NCBI GenBank assembly: GCA_030066855.1
Contig: JASJAU010000045.1
Span: 1 to 42,790 of the forward strand
From: Paracoccaceae bacterium
GTDB lineage: Bacteria; Pseudomonadota; Alphaproteobacteria; Rhodobacterales; Rhodobacteraceae
Reading direction: 5' to 3'
Length of the DNA: 42,790 bases
A model generated the notes under the pieces. That model saw nothing but the letters and a program-made list of their open reading frames with translations. It was not told the origin of the DNA and ran no database searches. Each line of letters begins with the position of its first letter. Position 1 is the first letter of the stretch. This document shows, in pieces, positions 27,385 to 34,562 of this stretch. Both the position numbers and the translations under genes were made by a program.

Positions 27385-28587
27385 ATGGCCTGGAAAACGC
27401 TGGACGACATGGACCTCGACGGCAAGGTCGCGCTGGTGAGGGTCGATCTGAATGTGCCCGTCGAAAATGGCCAGGTGACCGACGCCACACGGATCGAGCG
27501 CATCGTGCCCACAGTCCGGGACATCCTTGAGAAGGGTGGCAAGCCCGTACTGATGGCGCATTTCGGGCGACCCAAAGGGCAGCGGGTGCCGGAGATGTCG
27601 CTCTCGCAGATCGTCGGAACGCTGGAGGCCCATCTGGGCGCTCCGGTGACCTTCGCCGAAGACTCCATCGGAGGCCCCGCGAAACAGGCCGTCGCGTCGA
27701 TGGAGCCGGGCCAGGTCGTCCTCTTGGAAAACACGCGCTACCATCCGGGCGAGCCGAAAAACGACGGGATGCTCGCCGCATCCTTCGCCGCCTTGGGCGA
27801 AGTCTACATTAACGACGCATTTTCGGCCGCGCACCGCGCGCATGCCTCCACGGAGGGGATCGCGCATCTCCTGCCATCCGCAGCGGGCCGGCTTATGGAG
27901 GCCGAGCTGAACGCGCTCGAGGCCGCATTGACGGAGCCGGAGCGGCCGGTTGTGGCGGTGGTGGGTGGCGCGAAAGTGTCCACCAAACTCGATCTCCTCG
28001 GCAATCTCGTACGCAAGGTGGACATGCTGGTGATCGGAGGCGGTATGGCGAATACGTTCCTTGCCGCCAAGGGCGTCAATGTAGGCAAATCGCTGGCAGA
28101 GCACGATATGACCGACACCGCGGGGGAGATTCTGGAGCGGGCCGAGGAAGCCGCCTGCGAGATCATCCTCCCCATCGACGTGGTCGCGGCGTCGGAATTC
28201 GCGGCAGGCGCCGACAGTGTCACGGTGCCGGCGGAGAACTGCCCGCCCGACCGCATGATACTCGATGCCGGGCCCCAGTCAGTGGAAAAGATCAATGCCG
28301 CCTTCGAAGCCGCCAAGACGCTGATCTGGAACGGCCCTCTCGGCGCGTTCGAAATTGAACCCTTCGACACCGCCACTAATGCCGCCGCGCGGAAAGCGGG
28401 GGAGCTGACCAGGGCGGGCGGTCTCGTCTCGGTCGCCGGCGGCGGGGACACGGTCGCCGCGCTCAACAAGGCGGGCGTCGCCGACGACTTCAGCTATATC
28501 TCGACGGCGGGCGGGGCCTTCCTTGAATGGATGGAAGGCAAGGAACTTCCGGGCGTCGCCGCGCTTTCGAGCGACGCCGCGCGTTGA
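27385..28587 (+). CDS. pgk: Phosphoglycerate kinase
   Basis: A 400-aa glycolytic and gluconeogenic enzyme transferring phosphate between 1,3-bisphosphoglycerate and ADP. Motifs are [36 protein letters not shown], the nucleotide-site NGPLGAFE and the hinge [13 protein letters not shown]. The length is typical. ATG at 27385 follows GGAGGGACCG; an in-frame ATG at 27373 is possible but less well placed. It is followed after 54 bp by class I fructose-bisphosphate aldolase, making a small glycolytic pair. Confidence 0.97.
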   Translation: MAWKTLDDMDLDGKVALVRVDLNVPVENGQVTDATRIERIVPTVRDILEKGGKPVLMAHFGRPKGQRVPEMSLSQIVGTLEAHLGAPVTFAEDSIGGPAKQAVASMEPGQVVLLENTRYHPGEPKNDGMLAASFAALGEVYINDAFSAAHRAHASTEGIAHLLPSAAGRLMEAELNALEAALTEPERPVVAVVGGAKVSTKLDLLGNLVRKVDMLVIGGGMANTFLAAKGVNVGKSLAEHDMTDTAGEILERAEEAACEIILPIDVVAASEFAAGADSVTVPAENCPPDRMILDAGPQSVEKINAAFEAAKTLIWNGPLGAFEIEPFDTATNAAARKAGELTRAGGLVSVAGGGDTVAALNKAGVADDFSYISTAGGAFLEWMEGKELPGVAALSSDAAR

Positions 28588-28641
28588 AGCCGGGACGCGG
28601 CCTCGCTATGAGAGGCCGAATATTCAAACAGGGACCACGTC

Positions 28642-29532
28642 ATGAATCAGAAACAAGCGGAACAGATGCGTTCGGGTGCGGGATTTGTCGCAGCGCTCGA
28701 TCAATCGGGCGGTTCAACCCCCAAGGTGCTGGGCCTTTACGGTATCGGCGCGGACGCCTTCTCGAACGACGCCGAGATGTTCGATCTGATGCACGCGATG
28801 CGGGCTCGGATCGTCAACGCCCCTGCCTTCAACGGCGAGAGGGTGATCGGCGCGATCCTTTTCGAGATGACCATGGATCGCGAATTCGGCGGCAAGCCCG
28901 CGGCAGACTACCTCTGGAACGACAAGGGTGTGGTCCCGTTCCTTAAGTGCGATCAGGGGCTGGCGGACGAGCAGGGCGGCATCCAGCTAATGAATCCCAT
29001 GCCGGAGCTCGATGATCTCCTGTCCCGCGCAGTTGGCAAAGGCATCTTCGGCACCAAGATGCGGTCGGTAATTCATGCCGCGACGCCCTCGGGCATCGCC
29101 GACGTCGTCGCGCAGCAATTCGAGATTGGGCATCAAATCCTCGGACACGGGCTGGTGCCGATTATCGAGCCGGAGGTCACGATCTCCATCGCCGACAAAG
29201 CCGAGGCGGAGGACCTCCTTCTGGCCGAGATCAGCGCGCATCTCGACAAGCTGCCGGAGGGTCAGGAGGTGATGTTGAAGCTCTCGCTTCCCACCAGGGC
29301 CAACCAGTACAAATCGCTGGTCGATCATCCGAAAGTTATGCGCGTCGTGGCCCTGTCGGGCGGCTATTCGCGCGACGACGCAAACCGGATGCTGGCGGAG
29401 AACACTGGCATGATCGCCTCGTTCAGCCGAGCTCTGGCCGAGGGGCTGACAGCGCAGCAGTCGGACGAGGACTTCAACGCAACGATCGCTGCGACGATCG
29501 ATTCGATCTACCAGGCGTCGATCGCCGGGTGA
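28642..29532 (+). CDS. Class I fructose-bisphosphate aldolase
   Basis: A 296-aa Schiff-base aldolase that splits fructose-1,6-bisphosphate into two triose phosphates. The opening GFVAALDQSGGSTPKVL is characteristic of class I enzymes. FGTKMRSVIHAATP and EVMLKLSLP fit the two active-site lysine positions (the second being the Schiff-base lysine), and RVVALSGGYSRD is the phosphate-binding end. No zinc-binding histidines of class II are present. It lies 54 bp after pgk with AGGGA upstream of ATG 28642, and hairpins follow its stop. Confidence 0.93.
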   Translation: MNQKQAEQMRSGAGFVAALDQSGGSTPKVLGLYGIGADAFSNDAEMFDLMHAMRARIVNAPAFNGERVIGAILFEMTMDREFGGKPAADYLWNDKGVVPFLKCDQGLADEQGGIQLMNPMPELDDLLSRAVGKGIFGTKMRSVIHAATPSGIADVVAQQFEIGHQILGHGLVPIIEPEVTISIADKAEAEDLLLAEISAHLDKLPEGQEVMLKLSLPTRANQYKSLVDHPKVMRVVALSGGYSRDDANRMLAENTGMIASFSRALAEGLTAQQSDEDFNATIAATIDSIYQASIAG

Positions 29533-29539
29533 CGGGATT

Positions 29540-29558
29540 GCGGCGCGTTTCGCGCCGC
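29540..29558 (+). terminator. GC hairpin after the aldolase gene
   Basis: GCGGCGCG-TTT-CGCGCCGC is a perfect 8-bp stem with a 3-nt loop, 7 bp after the aldolase stop. No T tract follows, so by itself it may stabilise the mRNA end; a second hairpin lies 36 bp on. Confidence 0.5.
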
Positions 29559-29593
29559 GACGCATCCGACCGGTGTATTTCCGCCAAGAGAAA

Positions 29594-29635
29594 ATGGGCG
29601 GGTTTTCGCGAGGCGGCCCGCCCATGTTCGTTTTG
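29594..29635 (+). terminator. Second hairpin, likely terminator of the pgk-aldolase unit
   Basis: ATGGGCGGG and CCCGCCCAT form a perfect 9-bp stem with a 14-nt loop, followed by GTTCGTTTT. This is the better terminator candidate of the two before the FtsB-like gene. A further small inverted repeat (GATTCC/GGAATC, 29638-29654) follows. Confidence 0.55.
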
Positions 29636-29707
29636 GGGATTCCCCTGAGGAATCACATGTGGTTATCTGCTTCTCAGGTCCCGGTCAGAGGACCGTGAAA
29701 GCAGGTT

Positions 29708-30010
29708 ATGGCAGGTCCCGGCAGACGCGCTTCCTTTGGCATCATCGCCTATTTCGCCGCGATGTTCTCGCTTGGCGTCTATTTCACCTTCGCCAGCGTC
29801 CAGGGCGATTTCGGGCTGTTCCGGCGGGTGCAGATCGAGGCGGAGGCGGAAGTGCTCCGCGCCGAGAAGGCCCGGCTGGCGGCGGAGGTCGACAGCCTGG
29901 AGAACAAGACCCGTCGGATGTCGGACGAGTTTCTCGATCTGGACCTCCTCGACGCGCAGGCGCGAGACGTGCTGGGGCTGATCCGGTCCGATGAGGTCGC
30001 GCTGAACTAG
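29708..30010 (+). CDS. FtsB/DivIC-family septum formation initiator
   Basis: A 100-aa single-pass cell division protein. A membrane span covers about residues 9-28 (FGIIAYFAAMFSLGVYFTF), then comes a periplasmic coiled coil (about 40-72, VQIEAEAEVLRAEKARLAAE) and a short tail with LDLDLLDAQARDVLGLIR, typical of alphaproteobacterial FtsB. It would bridge FtsL and FtsQ at the division site. In many relatives this gene precedes the pyruvate dehydrogenase genes; here a ParB-like gene follows instead. The ribosome site before ATG 29708 is weak. Confidence 0.85.
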   Translation: MAGPGRRASFGIIAYFAAMFSLGVYFTFASVQGDFGLFRRVQIEAEAEVLRAEKARLAAEVDSLENKTRRMSDEFLDLDLLDAQARDVLGLIRSDEVALN

Positions 30011-30056
30011 CCGTCTATTCCTTGAGCGGGAATACCCTGGCGGATACGGTCCGCCT

Positions 30057-30443
30057 ATGCGCAAGCAGTATCATGCGCGGGTCGTGAACGGCGACACGCA
30101 TATCTGGGACGTTCACCGCCTGGTCGATCTGGCAAGCAGTCTTCCGGTGGCCCTGGTGCCGCTCGAGAGCCTTCGCGAGCTGGACGAGAATTGGTGGTAT
30201 TCCGATCCCGCCGCTACGCCGACCCCGCGATCCCTCGCCGCGCATATCGACATGGTCCGCCGGACGGATATCGAGCACCCGATCATCCTGTGCGCCGAGG
30301 GCCGGCTGATGGACGGGATGCACCGGTCGGTGAAGGCGCTGTTGGAGGGGCATGACGCCGTCAGGGCCGTTCGCTTTCCGGAGACGCCGGAGCCGGATTA
30401 CATCAACGTCTCGCTGAACGATCTGCCTTACGACGACGCCTGA
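30057..30443 (+). CDS. Small ParB-like (DGMHR motif) protein
   Basis: A 128-aa soluble protein. The central feature is EGRLMDGMHRSVKALL, which resembles the DGxHR phosphate-binding motif of the ParB N-terminal/sulfiredoxin-like fold, with PIILCAEGR as the strand before it. There is no helix-turn-helix or dimerisation domain, so it is not a segregation ParB. A CTPase or nuclease-like role is possible but unproven. It starts 46 bp after the FtsB-like gene and its last 16 bp overlap the end of the convergent aminotransferase gene. Confidence 0.68.
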   Translation: MRKQYHARVVNGDTHIWDVHRLVDLASSLPVALVPLESLRELDENWWYSDPAATPTPRSLAAHIDMVRRTDIEHPIILCAEGRLMDGMHRSVKALLEGHDAVRAVRFPETPEPDYINVSLNDLPYDDA

Positions 30444-31354
30444 GCCCGACTCACCTCATCGGCGATCAGACCCTTGTAGAGGAGGCGAATGCGCTGCGTC
30501 ACCGGACGCTCACCGTTTCCGATCGCCTTGCCGTCGATCTCGGAGACTGGCGTTTGAGCGCCGAATGTTCCAGTGAGGAAAGCTTCGTCGGCGCCGTATG
30601 CCTCGACCAGCGAAAAATTTCTCTCGAAGATCGGAATGCCGTTCGCGCGGCAGAGGTCGATGACCTTCTGCCGGGTCACGCCGTTCATGCAGTAATCGCC
30701 CGTCGACGTCCAAACCTCGCCGCGTCGCGCAATGAAGAAGTTGCAGGCGTTCGTGGTATTCACGAAGCCATGCGGGTCGAGCATCAACGCCTCATCCGCG
30801 CCCGCCTGTTCGGCCTGTAGACAGGCGATCACGCAGTTCAGCTTGGAATGACTATTGTACTTGGCGTCCTGGCTCATCGGAAGGCCGCGTACCTGCGGGA
30901 CTGTTGCCAGTCGGATGCCCTCTGACTGGAGATGATCTGCGGGTCTGGAATGCTCGATGATGATCACGAGCGTGGGGCCGGACTGGCTGAGCGAGGGATG
31001 CTGGAATGGTTTCACTTTCACACCGCGTGTCAGCATCAGGCGGCAATGGGCGTCCGTCTTCATATCATTGGCTCGGCGCGTGGCCTCGAGCGCCTCAAAG
31101 ACGCCCTGCCGGTCCATGCCGGGATCGAGGCTGACTGCTTTGCACGAGTCAAAGAACCGATCCATGTGTTCATCGAAGAAGGCCCAGACGCCATCGTAGA
31201 GGCGCATCCCCTCCCACATCCCGTCGCCAAGCATGAAGCCGCTGTCGTAGACCGAGACCTTAGCTTCGTCTCGATGAACGATCTTGCCGTTCACATAAAT
31301 GCGGATGTCCGCGTTTCGCGGGTCTTCCAGGGCGTCGTGGGTGGTTTGGGGCAT
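30428..31354 (-). CDS. Class IV (fold-type IV) PLP aminotransferase-like protein
   Basis: A 308-aa member of the branched-chain/D-amino-acid aminotransferase family. The N-terminal YVNGKIVHRDEAKVSVYDSG and GDGMWEGMR match well; Lys171 in NSHSKLN is the PLP lysine. The segment DEALMLDPHGFV aligns with the family, but the next residues are NTTNACNFF where almost all members have xExxxxNxF: the glutamate that contacts the PLP ring nitrogen is Thr200. This may mean altered chemistry. I chose ATG at 31354 (GAGGAG 8-9 nt upstream); a GTG at 31369 is possible. It is the last gene of the long co-directional run, 11 bp after the thiamine-diphosphate enzyme gene. Confidence 0.87.
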   Translation of the reverse strand: MPQTTHDALEDPRNADIRIYVNGKIVHRDEAKVSVYDSGFMLGDGMWEGMRLYDGVWAFFDEHMDRFFDSCKAVSLDPGMDRQGVFEALEATRRANDMKTDAHCRLMLTRGVKVKPFQHPSLSQSGPTLVIIIEHSRPADHLQSEGIRLATVPQVRGLPMSQDAKYNSHSKLNCVIACLQAEQAGADEALMLDPHGFVNTTNACNFFIARRGEVWTSTGDYCMNGVTRQKVIDLCRANGIPIFERNFSLVEAYGADEAFLTGTFGAQTPVSEIDGKAIGNGERPVTQRIRLLYKGLIADEVSRAQASS

Positions 31355-31365
31355 GTCCGGGCTCC

Positions 31366-33000
31366 TCACAGGGATCGCCCCGGCGCCACTGCGCGTGGGT
31401 CGGGGAGCAAGTGGAGGAGATGCGGCTGACCGGTGGCGAACGCGGTGTCGAAGGCCGCCTTGAACGCGTCGGTTGTTGAGATCGTTTGGGCCTCAAGGCC
31501 GAAACTTCGCGCCACAGCGGCGAAATCGGGGCTTTGGATATCGGTGCCAACGGTGCGGCCCGGGAAATCCCGCTCCTGATGCATGCGGATGGTGCCGTAG
31601 CGGCCGTTATCGACAATGATCACAATGATCGGCAGGCGATGTTCGGCGATCGTCGCCAGCTCCTGAATGGTCATAAGCGCGCAACCGTCGCCTGCGAAGG
31701 CGACCGCAGGGGCGCCGTGATTTGCGAAACAGGCGCCAATAGCGGCCGGAATGCCGTAACCCATGGAGCCGGATTGCGGGCCCAGCTGCTGGCCGAAGCG
31801 GCGGTAGTGGAAGAAGCGGTGGACCCAGATCGCGTAGTTCCCGGCGCCGTTGGCGATGACCGTCTCCGGCGGGACGCTTGAGGAGATATGTGCAACCGCT
31901 TCGGACAGCTGAAGCGGTCCGGGGTCCGATACGGGAGCTGCGAAGGCCTCGTAGTCCCGCCGTGCGCCGTCCCGCCACTCCGCCCGCGAGGCCGGATCGC
32001 CGAGGTCGGAATGGGCGAGGGCCTCGAGGGTATGGGCCGGGTCGCCCGCCAAGGCGACGTCCGGTTTGAAGACCGCGCCCAGTTCGCTCGCATCTGCATG
32101 GACGTGGATCAGCTTCGGACCCGCGACCGGCGGCGTGAGAAGCGTGTAGCCGGAGGTGGTGTTCTCGCCCAGCCGAGGTCCCGCTGCGAGGATGACATCG
32201 GCGGAGCCGACGCGTTCCGCGAGCGCGGGATCGATGCCGAGACCGACATGCCCGGCGTAGGCGGGATGGGTGTTGTTGAGGACGTCCTGCCGACGCCAGG
32301 CCGCGCTGACTGGGGCGCCGAGACGATCGGCGAGACGCGCGATCGCTTCGGAGGCCTCAGCGCGCCAGCCCGCGCCGCCAGCGATGATGAAAGGCCGCTC
32401 GGAGCTTCTTAGCAGTCCGGCGGCCCTGGCCAGGCTCGACGCGTCCGGCAGCGCCCGGGGCGGCTCCGGCGCGGCGAGAAGCGCGTCGGGGAGCTCGCCC
32501 GCGTCGTCCCCGAGCATGTCCTCTGGCAACCCGATCACCACGGGGCCGGGGCGGCCAGAGATGGTGAGATGAACGGCGCGGGAGAGTTGCTCGGCCATGC
32601 GGGAAGCGTCGCGGATGATCAGCCCGTCCTTGCCGACGGTCCGCCCAAAGGTCTCGACGTCCATCTCCTGAAACGCCTCCCGGCGCTCGGTGCCCCGCGC
32701 CGGCATGCCGACGAGGACGAGAAGCGGGGTAGACCCTTGCCTTGCAATGTGAATTCCCGCCGAAGCGTTTGTCAGGCCCGGCCCCCGCGTGACCATGGCG
32801 AGGCCCGGACGGCCGGTCGCGCGGGCGTGCGCCTCGGCCGCCATGGCCGCCCCGCCCTCTTGCCGGCAGGCAATGAAGCGCGGGGCGCTTCTGTCGTGGA
32901 GCGCGTCGAGGAGCGCGAGGTAGCTCTCGCCCGGCACGCCGAAGGCGGTATCAAAACCCCAGGCCTCGAGGAGGCGGGCGGCGATGTCGGCGGCCCTCAT
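31366..33000 (-). CDS. Thiamine-diphosphate-dependent enzyme, acetolactate synthase-like
   Basis: A 544-aa enzyme with the three domains of the acetolactate synthase/pyruvate oxidase group. The N-terminal pyrimidine domain has Glu48 in CRQEGGAAMA, the glutamate that activates the cofactor. The middle domain covers about residues 190-330. The C-terminal PP domain has the diphosphate motif GDGCALMTIQELAT with VDN at its end. No regulatory small subunit is nearby, so a role in branched-chain synthesis is doubtful; decarboxylation or carboligation of another 2-oxo acid is more likely. Its ATG overlaps the HyuB stop as ATGA, so it is co-translated with the hydantoinase subunits. Confidence 0.88.
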   Translation of the reverse strand: MRAADIAARLLEAWGFDTAFGVPGESYLALLDALHDRSAPRFIACRQEGGAAMAAEAHARATGRPGLAMVTRGPGLTNASAGIHIARQGSTPLLVLVGMPARGTERREAFQEMDVETFGRTVGKDGLIIRDASRMAEQLSRAVHLTISGRPGPVVIGLPEDMLGDDAGELPDALLAAPEPPRALPDASSLARAAGLLRSSERPFIIAGGAGWRAEASEAIARLADRLGAPVSAAWRRQDVLNNTHPAYAGHVGLGIDPALAERVGSADVILAAGPRLGENTTSGYTLLTPPVAGPKLIHVHADASELGAVFKPDVALAGDPAHTLEALAHSDLGDPASRAEWRDGARRDYEAFAAPVSDPGPLQLSEAVAHISSSVPPETVIANGAGNYAIWVHRFFHYRRFGQQLGPQSGSMGYGIPAAIGACFANHGAPAVAFAGDGCALMTIQELATIAEHRLPIIVIIVDNGRYGTIRMHQERDFPGRTVGTDIQSPDFAAVARSFGLEAQTISTTDAFKAAFDTAFATGQPHLLHLLPDPRAVAPGRSL

Positions 33001-34562
33001 TGGCCAGTCTCAGCGGGGCCGTACCCGCCGCCTCCCGGCAGGTCCAGGCGAACGATGGTTCCCGGCTCAAGTCGGTGCACGGCTTTGGCGGAAAGCGCGC
33101 CGCCAGGCTCGGCGACCACTGAGCCAGGCGCCCCGTCGCCGCCGCCGAAAAGACCCGGTGCCGTGGTCCTGACCCGGTCGTACATGGTCGAGAACCAGAC
33201 CGGGCCGCGCCCGCCGACCTCGAACGCCATGGACTGGCCAAGACCGCCTTTCCAGCGCCCCGCCCCGCCGGAGTCTTCACGCAGCTTCCTGTAGAGGAAC
33301 CGAATGGGCCCCCGCTCCTCCGCGACCTCGATGGGGGTCGCCGCGACGCCGCTTGGAAAGGCGGTGGCCGAGAGCCCGTCAAGGCCGTGCATGGCCCCCA
33401 CGCCGCCAGACGAGAACCAGGTGAGCGAATAGGCCTTGCCGGTCCCGTCATCATCCCCGAACACATGCGTGTCCCAGAGCGCGTCGAAGCCGCCCGCAAG
33501 CACGTTCTCCGGACGCGCTTCCGCCAGCGCCCGGAAGACCAGCGTGGGCAGATAGTGGCCGATCATATGCCGCCCGCAAACCGCCGCCGGATATTCGGCA
33601 GCGAGGAGCGATCCCCGAGGCGCGTCCACCGCGATGGGACGCAACGCGCCGTCATTGTTCGGGATGTCCGGGGAGAGCGCGCATTTCAGCCCGTAGAGCG
33701 TGTAAGCGGCAGTGTAGTTCAGTGCGACGTTGATCCCGGATTGAGCGCGAGGGGGAACATCGACATAGCGGGCGGTGAGGCTGTCTCCTCGCACCTCGAG
33801 GCGCAGTTTCAGCGTCAGCGGCGCGTCGAACCCGTCGCACTCGAGCTCAGCCTCGTATTCTCCGTCCTCGAGCTCGGCGATCCGCGCGCGCATCGCCGCC
33901 TCGCTTCGGTCGGTGATGATATCCGACAGGTCTTCGATGTCCTCAAGCCCCGCGCTCTCGAGGAACGCGGCAAGCTGATCGGCGCCGGCCTGATTGCCGA
34001 CCATCTGCGCCTCGATGTCCTTCATGCCCTCGAAGGGCGTGCGGACGTTGGCCTCGAAGAACGCCTGGAAGGTCGCGTTCATGCGACCCGCCTCCATCAG
34101 CTTCATGATGGGAATGAAGAGCCCTTCCTCGTGGATCGAGCGGGCGTCGGCGCCCAGCCCGCGCCCGCCAATGTCGGGCGTATGGCAGCAGCTTCCGAAG
34201 AACGCGACGAGGTGACCATTGCGAAACAAAGGCGTGACCACCGATATGTCGTGTAGTTGCGAGGCCGTTTTCCAGGGATCGTTGGTTACGATCACATCGC
34301 CCTCGCCGATTGTCTCAATCGGAAAGCGCTCCAGGATGTAGCTCATGCCTGTCGCGAGCGAGTTGATGTGGCCCGGAGTGCCTGTGACCGCCTGCGCCAC
34401 CATCCGCCCGCGCCGATCGAAGACCGCCGCCGACAGATCGCCTGCGTCCCGCACGATCGACGAGAACGACGTGCGCATCAGCGCAGCTGCCTGTTCGTTT
34501 ACTGTGGCGATGAGCCGGCTCCAGAGGAGGTCGATGGCGAGCGGATCGTCGGGAAGGCTCAT
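32997..34562 (-). CDS. Hydantoinase B/oxoprolinase family subunit
   Basis: A 521-aa large-subunit homologue (HyuB family) of ATP-dependent hydantoinases, oxoprolinases and the related acetone/acetophenone carboxylases. Landmarks are AALMRTSFSSIVRDAGDLSA, VTGTPGHINSLATG, VTNDPWKTASQLHD, CCHTPDIGGRG and the end LPGGGGYGPAE. It should form a complex with the HyuA-type protein encoded just upstream, whose stop overlaps its start (ATGA). The C-terminus overlaps the next gene by 4 bp. The substrate ring (hydantoin, oxoproline or other lactam) cannot be told from sequence. Confidence 0.93.
   Translation of the reverse strand: MSLPDDPLAIDLLWSRLIATVNEQAAALMRTSFSSIVRDAGDLSAAVFDRRGRMVAQAVTGTPGHINSLATGMSYILERFPIETIGEGDVIVTNDPWKTASQLHDISVVTPLFRNGHLVAFFGSCCHTPDIGGRGLGADARSIHEEGLFIPIMKLMEAGRMNATFQAFFEANVRTPFEGMKDIEAQMVGNQAGADQLAAFLESAGLEDIEDLSDIITDRSEAAMRARIAELEDGEYEAELECDGFDAPLTLKLRLEVRGDSLTARYVDVPPRAQSGINVALNYTAAYTLYGLKCALSPDIPNNDGALRPIAVDAPRGSLLAAEYPAAVCGRHMIGHYLPTLVFRALAEARPENVLAGGFDALWDTHVFGDDDGTGKAYSLTWFSSGGVGAMHGLDGLSATAFPSGVAATPIEVAEERGPIRFLYRKLREDSGGAGRWKGGLGQSMAFEVGGRGPVWFSTMYDRVRTTAPGLFGGGDGAPGSVVAEPGGALSAKAVHRLEPGTIVRLDLPGGGGYGPAETGQ

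Noticed and set aside
29638-29654. A small inverted repeat before the FtsB-like gene as an operator
   Set aside because: The 6-bp arms may simply be the tail of the terminator region; nothing else supports it.
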